A stretch of 64,000 nucleotides of DNA from Eretmocerus hayati (Eukaryota; Arthropoda; Insecta; Hymenoptera; Aphelinidae), in assembly GCA_029851415.1 (NCBI GenBank), contig CM056744.1, positions 100,101,338 to 100,165,337 on the forward strand, read 5' to 3'. This document shows positions 1-11,160 of the stretch, piece after piece (the stretch's first letter is position 1; the number at the start of each line of letters is the position of its first letter). The notes beneath the pieces were generated by a model that was not told where the DNA came from, made no database searches, and saw only the letters and a program-made list of their open reading frames with translations. The position numbers and the translations under genes were made by a program.

Positions 1-574
1 GTTAGACCCCGATAGGGCAACTTTGGTACATTTACAAAATATACCAACTCTACCCACCACCATGTGAGTGAACTAATTTCAATCGTTCAGAAGTTTCATT
101 TTAAGCTGTTTGAAGCATTTTTAAACCCCGTAGACCATCAATCGACTCAAGGTGAGATGAATGGAAGCTGTCATAGGAAGGTGTTCCGAAGTACCCTATT
201 CTCATGCTTCTTACCTAGAGTGGGGTAACTTTGGTACACTTTTTCATGGTTTTTCCCCTGTTTTTCATTCATTAAAATTCCGGATGCTTCAAATACCCAA
301 ATGTAACGATGGTTTCTTCAATATGGAACACTTCTTGCCAGGTACACTAACTGGACCCTTCGCGTATCGGTGCTAAATCAGCCTTTTTGGAAAAAACTTC
401 GATGAACGGCTACAATCGTTCACACGGGATCTACGGTGGCTCAACACATTGTTTATGCGTGTGCCACGTTTTAGAGCGATAGAATCATTCACCTTGCCGA
501 ATGCAGCTCTGAAAATGATTTTTCCGGGGTGTACCAAAGTTGCACCCACTGTACCAAAGTTACCCAATTTGACG
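1..574. mobile_element. Inverted-repeat element fragment at the window edge
   Basis: Related motifs occur as GGGCAACTTTGGTACA (about 17-32), GGGTAACTTTGGTACAC (about 223-239) and inverted as GTGTACCAAAGTTGCACCC (about 528-546) and TGTACCAAAGTTACCC (about 550-565). This is the layout of an inverted-repeat transposon or nested pair, cut by the window start. No coding potential is seen. The terminal motif resembles that of the MITE at 24995-25237. Confidence 0.5.
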
Positions 575-958
575 GTGACGCAAGTGTGACATAACCACAG
601 AACAACCTCCCCAGTAGGAACACCCGAACCCCTATTGAATTAAAAAATATACAAATTCCCTTTAAGAAACACGTACAATGTTGTCCAATTGTTTCTGAAA
701 GTTATTTCACTCACAGAGATAATTTCACCTATGAGGGAACTGTGCTATAAAGGTTTCTTAATGTACTACGAATGATATTTATTCTATTCAAAGATCGCCA
801 ATTTGATAGCAATTTTTTCAATAAAAATGTATCATTACATTCCCGATAGACGAAAGTCAAATTTTACTACTGTCGATTCATCCAGACGATAGAGGCAGTT
901 TCGGAGGCAGTGAATTTTTCTGAAAAAGAATCATTTCGCTAATCTTATACATGTACAC
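575..958. other. No recognisable feature
   Basis: AT-rich unique-looking sequence between two inverted-repeat elements. I see no gene, RNA or repeat structure in it. Confidence 0.5.
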
Positions 959-960
959 TA

Positions 961-2416
961 GGGTGGGCCGAAAAACCTCTTTTTTTCGATATCGATACGT
1001 TTGGGGTCGGAAAAGTTGGGTTTCAACCAGTACATGTGGAAATTTTTTCACTGAGTGCTGAGAAACCACATCTTCAGTTGCAGCAAGAGCCGTGAAGGTT
1101 TTTTCCAAATTAACACTATTTAGCACGTATTTCTGACGCATCTTGACATTTTTCGACGTACTTCAGCTCATTTTGAAGCTTGTTCCAAACACTTCAAAAT
1201 GAGCTAAGGTACGTTCAATTTCGTGTCACTGGAGCTGAGCTATCTGAATTTTTCTAAAAGTTGAGTTTTAACGAAAAAAACGGATAATTGCGTTTTTGAC
1301 CTTGTGAACCTTGCTGAACCATCGAAGCTCCGAATGATTGGACAGCACATGAAGTGTCATGTTCGAAAGTTTCCTCAGACCGTCTGCCTCGGACCTCTCA
1401 GGCTATATCTGATATCATAACAACCCCTCCTCTATTGTCATACGGGCTTCGTCGTAGCAACTCCTCCGCTAGTTCGGCGCGCCACCACTAGGTGGATGCC
1501 GGTCTTCAGTAAACCGCTACTGAAATTGATAACGAAGGCATTTTCTAAAGTTTATGGGGAGAAAAATAAAGATAACTATATATTATCAACGCTTCGATCT
1601 AGGCATTCGTTGCCGAAATTCCATTCGAAGAAAGATTCCAATCCTCTGTGAGATGATTCCAAAATCTATTGAAAGTATGGAATATCTTTCAAAGAGATAG
1701 GGGAATAATCGAAAATATAACATGAGAATGAAATCAAGATACTCATAAGATGAAAGAATCAGAAAAGACAAGAAAATTAAAATTAGAAAATTACAAAATA
1801 AGTCAGAAAATACAAAATCCAGAAAGAAAGATGAAAAATAAAACAAACAAAAAAGAAGGTAACTCGGCCATTGTCGATCTCAAGTCCGTAAGAGAAAAGA
1901 GTAGGGGTTGTTATGTATCAGATATAGCCTGAGAGGACTGTGGCAGACGATCTCAGGGAACTTTCGAACATGACACTTCATGTGCTGTCCAATCAGTCGG
2001 AGCTTCGATCGTTCAGCAAGGTTTACAATGTCAAAATCGCAATTTTCCGTTTTTTTCGTTAAAACTCAACTTTTAGGAAAATTGAGATAGCTTGGCTTCA
2101 ATGACACGAAATTGAACGTACTTTAGCTCATTTTAAAGTGTTTGGAACAAGCTCCAAAATGAGCTGAAGTACGTCGAAAAATGTCAAGATGCGTCAGAAA
2201 TACGTGCTAAATAGTGAAAAAAATGAGCAAAAAAGGTACTTTCCCATTTAAACCTATGCTAATTCGGAAAAAACCTCCACGGCTCTTGCTGCAACTGAAG
2301 ATGTGGTTTCTCAGCGTTCAACGAAAAAATTTCCACATGTACTAGTTGAATTGAAACCCAACTTTTCCGACCCCAAGCGTATCGATATCGAAAAAAAGTG
2401 GTTTTTCGGCCCGCCC
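961..2416. mobile_element. 1.46-kb foldback / long-TIR DNA element with TA target duplication
   Basis: The ends are GGGTGGGCCGAAAAACC and its near-inverse GGTTTTTCGGCCCGCCC, each flanked by TA (959-960 and 2417-2418). The inverted arms run roughly 961-1432 and 1903-2416, matching at many points, for example CTTCAGTTGCAGCAAGAGCC near 1071 and its inverse near 2280. The middle about 470 bp is not paired. TA duplication suggests mobilisation by a Tc1/mariner-superfamily transposase. The element has no transposase ORF of its own, so it is non-autonomous. A smaller palindrome around AAAATGAGCT (near 1196 and 2157) is nested in each arm. Confidence 0.85.
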
Positions 2417-2418
2417 TA

Positions 2419-3645
2419 ATGTATACTTTGGAGATACCGGAGTTGGCCAAACATCTCTGTTGTTAGCCCTCATCCTCGCCCTTATCACATATGTTTTACA
2501 TGTATTTTTCAATTTATGAAAAAGTAATCATAACAACAATAATTATCATAATAATGACCGAATTAATATATGATTGAGAAAATTCGTTTCGAAATTGTTG
2601 AGTTTCTTGGACAGTAAAAAGTTTCATTTGATCGCAAATATCACATACTACTCTCATTACAACGTACAACTTCGAATATCTACAAACAGTACCAAAACGC
2701 AGGTGGATCGTTTGCCAATTCATCGGCATGTGCAACAACCCTCGAGTGAGTATGCATGTGTAACGTAAAACGGGCAATGAAGAAAAAAAGAAATCCATAA
2801 GGTAAGAGTAAAAAAATCGGTGCAACACGCGTTCGGATCGCGCGAAAACTGTACACATATATATAACGTACGCAGGTGACGGCTATAATACTGCACCAAA
2901 TACATATAGTATACATGCTCATACTCAAATTCATACGTACCCCGCGTACCGAAATAAAAGTGCAGCAGCTGCTTTTGGACGCCAAGGTGGATTATTATAT
3001 TCGCGGGTGGGGGATGTATAGAAATTTCAAATATACGTGATGCAATGCCACAATGTATGTACATTTATCTATGTATTTCTATATCATAGATATATACGTG
3101 CTCAGGGTATGCGATTTCCACTTCCTATTCGAAAAGAATTACATTATTCGACAGGGGGCCTCCCATTTGTCACTTTATTGAAATATGTAGGAGGACGGTC
3201 ACGTGCCAGCAACTGTCCAATGAACCTTTTATTGATGGTCTATATGGCGGTAAAAATGGGAACATCTACATGACTGTTGATGAAGTGCATGATGTCGGAA
3301 GATGAATTTGTTCAGTATTGAAAGGAATTTTGTACCATCAGATGCTCTATCAGATGTAGATGCGATGACAGCGTCTGGTACGTGCGAGGTTTTTTAGATG
3401 TAGATGCGTTGGTGGGGTGGGAATTTTTAAAAATTTTGAAAGAACGGAATTTTATTTTGAATTTCTGCAAGGACATTCTTGGGGATATTGGATGCAGTGA
3501 CCGAGGTAGCGGCTGTTGATGGATTTACTTTTGAGTAATCTTAAATTTATTGGCCCTTAAGGTTTGTTATTCTAATAAACGATTTTGGCATTGGGATCAG
3601 AATCGAATTAGATCAAAAGGTTACATGTGTGTCAGATGTGTATAG
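2419..3645. other. Unique-looking region with a small E-box cluster
   Basis: No gene is recognised; overlapping short ORFs on both strands show no domain. Three GCAGSTG motifs lie within 275 bp (2699, 2872, 2965), the class bound by proneural bHLH dimers. The rest is AT-rich with GC islets near 2830-2960. Confidence 0.35.
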
Positions 3646-3811
3646 CCCCTTTTATGCAATTTCCCGATCTTTGCTTGAATCTTTGGATGCCTACAGAATT
3701 GCATAAAATAGTATTCTTCGCACCTTATTCGATCTACTATTTCAACCTTCGCCTGCTGCTCAGGCCGCAAGTGATTCGTTCAAGACCGAGCTGCAACCAC
3801 ATAAACTTGGG
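3646..3811 (-). repeat. Diverged dispersed repeat, copy 1 (partner at 34158-34322)
   Basis: Its reverse complement aligns with 34158-34322. Shared blocks include a GGTTG(C/T)AGCTCG block, GC(A/C)GCAGGCGA(A/G)GGTTG, and GATGCCTAC versus GGTGCCTAC. A hairpin TTATGCAATT...AATTGCATAA is kept in both copies with changed but still paired bases. No coding potential. Probably a non-autonomous transposon relic. Confidence 0.6.
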
Positions 3812-3829
3812 GCCAAATGTATACTAATT

Positions 3830-5006
3830 TGAGCCTGTACTTATATACATTATAATTTTCCTTTTCTTGAGGATTTCATGTAAGACCAATTTATCAATTT
3901 TTCATTCAAAAAACCATCAAACACTCCAAGATTTATGATACGAAGAAGATAAAGTTCGGTGAAAAATGAGCCAGGAAATGAGCCAAAGAAGCAAATCTCG
4001 CGCAGAACCTCGTGTGGACAAGTGAAGATTGAGTCCAACCCATTCGTTCTTCGGACTAATTTCTTTCTTACGCACACAATTAATATTTTCAGGTTAACAG
4101 GATCCAAAGGGAAAAATATGGTTTATCCCCGGGTTCATCAAATATTGGCATGCATGCTTATATCAAAAACATATCTCTCAGGTGAAAATACACAGGTGAA
4201 ATAGAGAATTGAACGAATGAGTGTAAACGGTTTGCCTCGCCAATTAGTAACAGATGTCTAGCAATTTATAGGGATTCTAAAATTTCATTCAAGTAATCGG
4301 AATAATTCTTGGAATCAGCGTTACAATGGATATATACTTATAAGTATTAGAGCCACTTTACAATTCAATGTCTGTCCATTCTTTTAATTCTACGACTTCA
4401 CAGAGAACAAAAAGCAGTTGTAATGACAGTGGAAAATATACAAGTTGCAATAAATTTTCTTCAAGCACTTGAGGAGGTGCCTCTAGAATAATCCACCTGA
4501 CTCTCACTCTCGTTTATTACGTCCATACCATAAATAGATGCTACGCACGTGTCGCTTTGTATACTTGACCGGCTTCATTCCGGTGTCACTCTTTTTCGAG
4601 ACGACAAGTGCCTTCTGATCTCCCAAAATGTGAATTTTGCACGTTCGAAATATAAGACGAGATGATCACAACAAGAAGATGAGTTCCTTGAAGAAATAAA
4701 TCAACCTTGTCGAGAATAATTTGAATTTATGTATTCACACTTTCTTGAAGAAATGGTTGAAGATTGTTGAGAGGTGCAATATTGGAGGTTTTGTACAGTT
4801 TTGTGAGATTTATATGGCATAGTGTTCTCAGACTCCAAGTTGCCGCAGGTTTTGTGATAATGGCAACATTTTGAGAGATTTGAGGAAGAAGAAAATAACG
4901 AAATTCGATACTCGGTATTGGACCTCGGAAAATTGCTAAGAGTGCGTAGTTGAGAGAAGTCTGGAGATTCTTCTGGAGCAAAATCGAAGTTAAAGGCATG
5001 GATACC
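3830..5006. other. No recognisable feature
   Basis: Unique-looking AT-rich DNA. Short ORFs near 3959-4204 and 4727-4999 lack any motif I recognise and look like chance ORFs. Confidence 0.4.
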
Positions 5007-5008
5007 TA

Positions 5009-5933
5009 CACTCTACCGGACAAAAGTCTGAGGACACCTGGGAATCAAGCTGATGATTTTCAGAGTTGGATATCTGAGAACCTATTGGTCGTAGAAAGCT
5101 CTGCGTGGTCGCATTTTGTAGCTCATATCGAGGACTTTCAAATCTATTTTCTGTATTTTCCGTCCCGCGTGTCATACCAGAGACACACGAGTCAGAAAAG
5201 TGACCTTTTTCGCAATTTTTCAGCAAAGGTTCGAATGCCTCCCGATTTTGGAGAGATTGTTATATCGCTATGAGACCAATGACATCTCCAAGCCCATGAA
5301 AAGACCTTTGAAATCCGTTTTTGAACGTTCCTCGAAGTGGTTCTAGTCCCGAGATCCGAATGATTTAGCGAGGAAGGTTTTCTCTCAAAAAAATCCTTTG
5401 ATAATCCAAAAATGATGAGAAACAGCCTACTTTGGGGCAGCTGACCCTCATTTCTGCAACAGTTTGATTCAACATCGAGATAGCCATCGAAAATGAACGC
5501 TACCGACCTTGAACTGGGCTGTTTCTCATCATTTTTGGATTAACCGTGTTATTTTTTGAGAGAAAAACACCCGCAGACAATTCTGTCATATCTCAGTGCC
5601 AGAACCACTTAGAGAGACGTTCAAAAGCGGATTTTGAAGATCTTTTTATGGGCTTGAAGATGTCATTGGTTTCATAGCAATATAACAATCTCTCCAAAAT
5701 CGGCAGGCGTTCGTACCTCGCCTGAGAAATTGCGAAAAAGTCATTTTTCTGACTCGTGTGTCTGTGGTATAACACGCAGGATGGAAAATACAGAAAATAG
5801 ATTTGAAAAAGCTCGATATAAGCTACAAAATGGGACCACGCAGAGCTCTCTACGACCAATAGGTTCTGAGATAACCAACTCTGAAAATCATCAGCTTGAT
5901 TCTCAGGTGTCCTCAGACTTTTGACCGGTAGTG
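5009..5933. mobile_element. Tc1/mariner-like foldback element, 925 bp
   Basis: The left end CACTCTACCGGACAAAAGTC and the right end (reverse complement) CACTACCGGTCAAAAGTC are flanked by TA (5007-5008, 5934-5935). CACTACCGGTCAAAAGT-type termini are typical of Tc1-like transposons in animals. The inverted arms extend inward to about 5430 and 5515, leaving under 100 bp unpaired. No transposase remains, so this is a non-autonomous foldback. ORFs on either arm mirror each other and are not genes. Confidence 0.85.
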
Positions 5934-5935
5934 TA

Positions 5936-8900
5936 CTTGGATGATTCAACGACGCAATAGGCTCAAGAGATCTCATATTTTCCAAGCACTTCAAAACAAC
6001 ATATTACCCTAATAAACAATCAGCAGTAACCCGACTCATCAGCCACACAGAACTGCTAATTTGCACTACCCTTCCAGGGACATCAACGGAACGTGCAATT
6101 TTATACCTTATGAAGCTTCACCTGAAAAATCGCGATGGCCTGAAAATATATACTCTCTCGTGTGTACTTTTTGACCCTTGTGACCACCCCCCCCCCCTCC
6201 TTCCCTCCAAATGACATTGTAAAAATAAACTCTAAAAGCAGACTAATCGTTTGAAAATGAACATTACAAGGTCAGGAGGTTGTTGTGATTCAGTACGATT
6301 TTTTCCTGTTTTTAAGAATTCCTTCTTACAGTGGAGCGCTAGACGTTTAAGATATTCTGTCAAAAATCCCGGAAGGTATCTTCAAAAATTTATCAGATCG
6401 ATTCGTCAACTTATGTAGGACTAGTGCTATCTTTTGGGATTGCAAATCCCGATAACCAGAGCAATTCCCACGTTGAACAGACTAAAAGCCCAATAGATGG
6501 CGATTTTTTTGGAAAATCCCAATGATACTCTTCTTTTGAAATCAAAAAGTATATTGAAAAAGACAAGAAAAACCTCATCAAAAATTATATGCTCGTATGT
6601 AAGTCGTCCAATTTTCAATAAATTGTTGATATCTTTACTTCAATTTTCCACTATAGCAGAATAGCATTCTTGTAATTTTTTTTTTCGAAAATAGATATTA
6701 TTTGGGTTTATATACGATTCAACGAGGTTATGGAAGATTTTTATTAGAAAGAATAGCATCGTATTTCGACGAATCAATCCGAAAAATTTTTTGGGAGAAT
6801 CTGAATATATTGAACAAGATGTATTGACTTTAGTGACCCTTTGCAAGGACAGTAAGATGAAAAATAAAAAAGCCGAGAAACATCTCTCATTGTACAATAA
6901 GTGCAGTCTACATAATTATTTTTGCAAAATAATATTTATGGCAATATATCCGCCTCCTCTTCACCCCTCCCTCCGAGGTTCTCGATCAGAGCTTGGTAAA
7001 GTGCTCTCAAGTTTGTTTGTAGTAAATATAAAGTTAGACAAACTATGTAAACCATGACGTAATTTCGCGAGCCGCGAAATTTTTCTACAAATTTTTCAAA
7101 TAAGTATAAGATAAAAAGGTGCAAAATTAAGCTCATAGATCTGCCAAATAATTGACATGATTTTCAAAATCATCTGGAATCATTCTTTATGAAATCAATC
7201 CTGTACCTTCGACAATTGAATTTTTCCTTGAAAATTAGCGAAAAATCGTATAAAATAACATTTTCCATCGTTTGATTAATTTTTCATCAGAAATAAACCA
7301 TTTTGACCACTACATAGCAGGTCAATGGCTATTTTGAGCCTGACAAGCACTTTAAAACATAGCCACGTCACACAAATCAGTTCCGATCGTATGGCACTTT
7401 TGCATACCTCAGTGTAAATTGAAATACGTGCACTATAAAGTTCACTTGATAACCTGCATTCCATTATTATAGAACGAGGCGCAACAGATGGGCGACACGT
7501 GCCCAGTCAAGTTGAAAATCGATATTTCAGGTACATGGACCCACATACCTACACATAACCGAGTAACCCGTGTGGTCCACCCTTAAACCAAGTTCTACCC
7601 CCTACCATCATCACAATCCCTATATATACTTCTATACTTGCATAGACATTGAAATCGCACCCATCGAGAGTATATATAGAGCTTAGAGGCTTTAATTTTT
7701 ACACCACACGCGCATGCTTGTGCTCACCAAGTAATCCTCGTTATATTTTTGATACGTGGCCCATATATATATAGATATATATGAATAGGCGTGTCACGCG
7801 GGCGGTCATCGAATAAATTACAATGGAAGAGGTCGAGAAAGCATGCATGCATGATGATGGGTGTAAGGTTTATACATAGAATAGATGCTCGTGCATCAAG
7901 TAAGCTATTATACGATGCATTGTTCGCAATCGACTGAGTCGCAAATTGTTCGATGTATTCGCATGAATGACCGGTTCATTGGCGCATTTTTGTGCACTCG
8001 ACTATGAGGTGCAGAAGATTATTTTGAGCACTATGGATTGGAGATGTGTATTATGGAATAGGTGAAGTGGTTGGCTTTATTTAATTGAGGGGCATTACAT
8101 TTTGAATGAGTGGACAAAAAGGTGGACACCTAAGGATGTGAGCGACAAGGACCGAGTTGGTCATCGCCTTCAATCTTCAATAGCTTCATGGTTTAGGATA
8201 CTATAGATAAGAAATCCCTCGAAAAATCCCGAGAAAAATCCTCATTCTATCAAATCTCGTTATTGAAAAATCCTTTCGTTGACATTTTTCTATGCATCTC
8301 CGGAATGTGATTTATATTATAAAAGTTGGTGAGTATGAAATATGGAGTAAAGAGCCATTTAAAAAGTTAACATCTTCATAGTAACGCTATTACAAGATCC
8401 CAGGATGCGAACAAAGAGTTTCAGGATGGAGTCATCAGGTGGGCCAATCGATCGTATGATTTTTGGGATTATGGACACAGGAGGAGGTAGTTTATCCCCG
8501 ATCGATTTTCTTTCGATGCAGAGTCGATGCTTTGGTATTAGGCGCTTGTCTAAGGTTACAGAATACTCGGTGGTCTTAATTAAGTCCTCGTAAGATCAGG
8601 ATCAATTTTTCTTTCTTGGTCAAGGAGGTCTTTCATCTCGTATCGATTTCATTCATATATCGGTTCAGAAACATTAGGAATAAATGGTCCTTTATGTAAG
8701 TATTCTCCATGTACACTAATCGCGAGACTAATAATACTTCCCAAGCATCTAATCAACAATGAGACTAATCCGGACTCGATTGCGTTATGAAAAAATAGCT
8801 ACAGAATTTGTAAAAGAATATATTCATTATTTGTCCTGTTTTTTCATGTGAGAGTGATCTCTTGTCAATTTTTCATTGGCACTAATCAATGTCTTTTGGC

Positions 8901-9094
8901 TATCTGGTCAATCAGTTGTGTTCTTCACATTTTCAAATAAATGTGAATAACTAATAGAGCTATAATTATGGAACATTGAGTTGCTTTTGCGCGATTAATT
9001 TTGAGAAAACTCGCATTTGTTACTGGAATAAGATCGCCAAAAATGAGCCTTCAACAGTATACCTCTTTACAGGCTGATGATATTACCATTATAA
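5936..9094. other. Long unique-looking region without recognised genes
   Basis: Holds a poly(C) tract at about 6187-6199 and small (AT)n tracts near 7765-7785. No ORF shows a family motif. The stretch 7470-8000 has several E-box-like CANNTG sites but no clear cluster. I see no RNA gene. Confidence 0.4.
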
Positions 9095-9694
9095 TACACT
9101 GTAAATCTAAAACTGTAAAAATTTACAAATTGAATATGTAAAAATTACTTCTGTAGGTAATTCTGTCATTCCTACGAATAAATATGTAGTTTCAACAGGA
9201 ATATGTGATCTACAACATTGGAAGATGTAGATCTTCAACTTGGCAGGAATGTTTGCATTTGAATCTGTAGATTGTACCAATTCAATAAATGATTCATGGA
9301 ATGCCATGAAAAATTTCCTGATGCGCGAGAATGTGTATTTAGAAATATGGACGAGTAAAAGAATTTTCTGGATGAACTTGATTTTCCTCTTCTTGACGAT
9401 GCTTTGAACAGGAGTTTCAACTAATGGGAGTCGAGAAATTCCATTCCACTCGAGATCAACGATCAATAGAGGATTTGAAAAGTCGAATCTCCTCGAATTT
9501 TCCGGAACTTTCCAATTTTCCCCAGAAAACGATGGGTTTTGATGACATGCTGACGCAAACCATTTCCAAAATATGGTATAGAATGCGGAACAGTTATTTC
9601 CCATTGAATTGGATTTGCAATGATTTGTAATAATTTGTTGATAATAATTTCTGATCAATTGTTATAACTCAGCACTACCAGAACACGTTGACTA

Positions 9695-10019
9695 ACAAGG
9701 GGGGACCACGGGGTCCTGATCGCCATCATACCCAAATTTTTTTTACAGTTTGATACCACCTATAGGATATGAAGAATCCAGAGTATCTTACGTCAAACGA
9801 GGTCCCTGTCCAAAGATACAGCCCATGACATTAACATTGCTCATATAGGCCCATGGTAAAAATATAGATATACTCGTAATGCTAACGTTTTTGCTTGTAG
9901 CTCTGGCCAGGAGGCCCATTTGACGGAGTTACTCGAGATTCTTCATATTCTAGATGGTACCAAACTGTGCAAAAATTTTGGGGATGATTGTCGATCCGGA
10001 CTCCGTGGTCCCCCCTTGT
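9695..10019. mobile_element. 325-bp MITE, copy A (copy B at 36749-37080)
   Basis: Perfect outer inverted repeats ACAAGGGGGGACCAC and GTGGTCCCCCCTTGT; the whole unit folds back on itself. The flanks offer a possible TAA duplication, in the manner of PIF/Harbinger elements, but the overlap with the palindrome makes this ambiguous. It shares the internal blocks GCCCATATAGG-like and TTTTTGCTTGTAGCT with copy B. Non-coding. Confidence 0.85.
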
Positions 10020-10110
10020 AAGTCATATTACGTATGAATCATCATGTTTCATGCACGTGAGCACGAATCGTCACGGAACCCAATGCACCGAATGATACTG
10101 ACAATTTAAG

Positions 10111-10258
10111 AGAGTACTATGTGTAAGTCCTAGTGGTACAGTGGTCATGCCTCTGGATTTCTAACCCAATGATCGACGGATCGATCCCCATCACACACTA
10201 GATCTGTTACGGATATGATTTTTCAGATATTCCATCAAATTCTAAGCCTACATAGTAC
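10111..10258 (+). mobile_element. Short inverted-repeat unit with a tRNA-like body
   Basis: The ends AGTACTATGTG and inverse ACATAGTAC bracket a tRNA-like stretch. Inside are a perfect RNA polymerase III A box TGGTACAGTGG (about 10132-10142), an anticodon-arm-like TGGATTTCTAACCCA, and a B box GATCGATCC (about 10179-10187). The acceptor and T stems do not pair well, so this is not a working tRNA. Best read as a SINE or MITE derived from a tRNA, possibly Arg(TCT)-like. Confidence 0.55.
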
Positions 10259-10464
10259 CTGTTGAATTGATTAGAACTTTTTTTAGACGAGAAAATTGCC
10301 ATTTTATCAATTTGGAAAGCTGTCGGTTGATAGTTTGAATTTGTAAAATTTACAGATTCAAATTGCAGATTTAGCGAATAAACTGCATCCGAAAATCAAC
10401 AGATTGAATCTATTTCCGGGAACAGTTTTCCATGTAGTGTTTACAGTTTGACATTTACAGTGTA

Positions 10465-10723
10465 CAAATTCAATCGGGAAAATCATCATCTCTGTCAAAA
10501 ATAACCTAGAAAATGCGAGCGATGTTGAAATCTCAAATCGGAGCCTATTGAATTATAATAATTGAACGGCCAACCAAAATTAGTCTTTTTCGATCTCGCG
10601 TACCGAGTTGCCTATGTGGAAGGGAAATATAATATAATGGATGTCTGCGAGAATGTCTGTATGATTCATGGAAGGATGAGTTAGGAGGTGAATAGGTGGT
10701 CGGGTGGATCCATGGTTTGTTGT
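10465..10723. other. No recognisable feature
   Basis: Unique-looking sequence between the inverted-repeat element and the minisatellite. Confidence 0.4.
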
Positions 10724-11160
10724 GGTCTGGAAATTCCTGTAATGGTTCAGGACGGTCAGCCACGGTTTGGGATGGTCTAGGACGATCTATACGATCTCTC
10801 GTACGATCTGGTATGGTCTGGCACGGCCCGGAAAAGTTTGAATCGCTTGAACACGATCTGGGACTTCTGATACGATCTGGTAGGTCTGGGATGGTCTACG
10901 GTGGTCTGGAATGTTAGGTACGGTCTAGGGCGATCTGGAACGGGCGGATACAGTCTGGAATGGTCTGGTGCTGTCTTAGATGGTCTGGGATGGTATGGGA
11001 CGTTCTGGTGTGGTCTGTAACAGTTCAGAACGGTGTTGAATGATCTGCAAAGGTTCTCAGATGTTCTGGCACGGTCTGGAATAGTCTGGGATATTCTGAT
11101 TTGGTCTGAGACAATCTGGAACGTCTTTTGACGCTCTGGAAGGGTCTGGGGTGCTCTACA
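10724..11160. repeat. Degenerate ~10-bp minisatellite (GGTCTGGNAN)n
   Basis: The motif GGTCTGG or GATCTGG recurs about every 10 bases, often in 20-base steps, with drift between units. The reading frame on the minus strand (10777-11175), rich in repeated PDH/PDRP-like tripeptides, is the translation of this repeat rather than a gene. Confidence 0.85.

Larger units (their letters stand above)
9097..10462. mobile_element. CACTGTAAAT-terminated inverted-repeat element carrying nested repeats
   Basis: The left end CACTGTAAATCTAAAACTGT matches the inverse of the right end ACAGTTTGACATTTACAGTG, and both are flanked by TA (9095-9096, 10463-10464). Two other inverted-repeat units sit inside (9695-10019 and 10111-10258), so the outer element has been invaded. 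A 183-codon frame on the minus strand (9107-9658) lies inside; I recognise no transposase motif in it and treat it as unproven. Confidence 0.7.

Noticed and set aside
5593..5994. 133-codon minus-strand frame
   Set aside because: It lies in the right arm of the Tc1-like foldback and mirrors a frame in the left arm; inverted-repeat symmetry explains the similarity.
9107..9658. 183-codon minus-strand frame inside the 9097-10462 element, considered as a transposase fragment
   Set aside because: I see no DDE-type or DNA-binding motif. It overlaps other frames and may be chance in an inverted-repeat element.
10125..10198. Functional tRNA gene
   Set aside because: A and B boxes are intact but acceptor and T stems do not pair; it is a tRNA-derived repeat or pseudogene.
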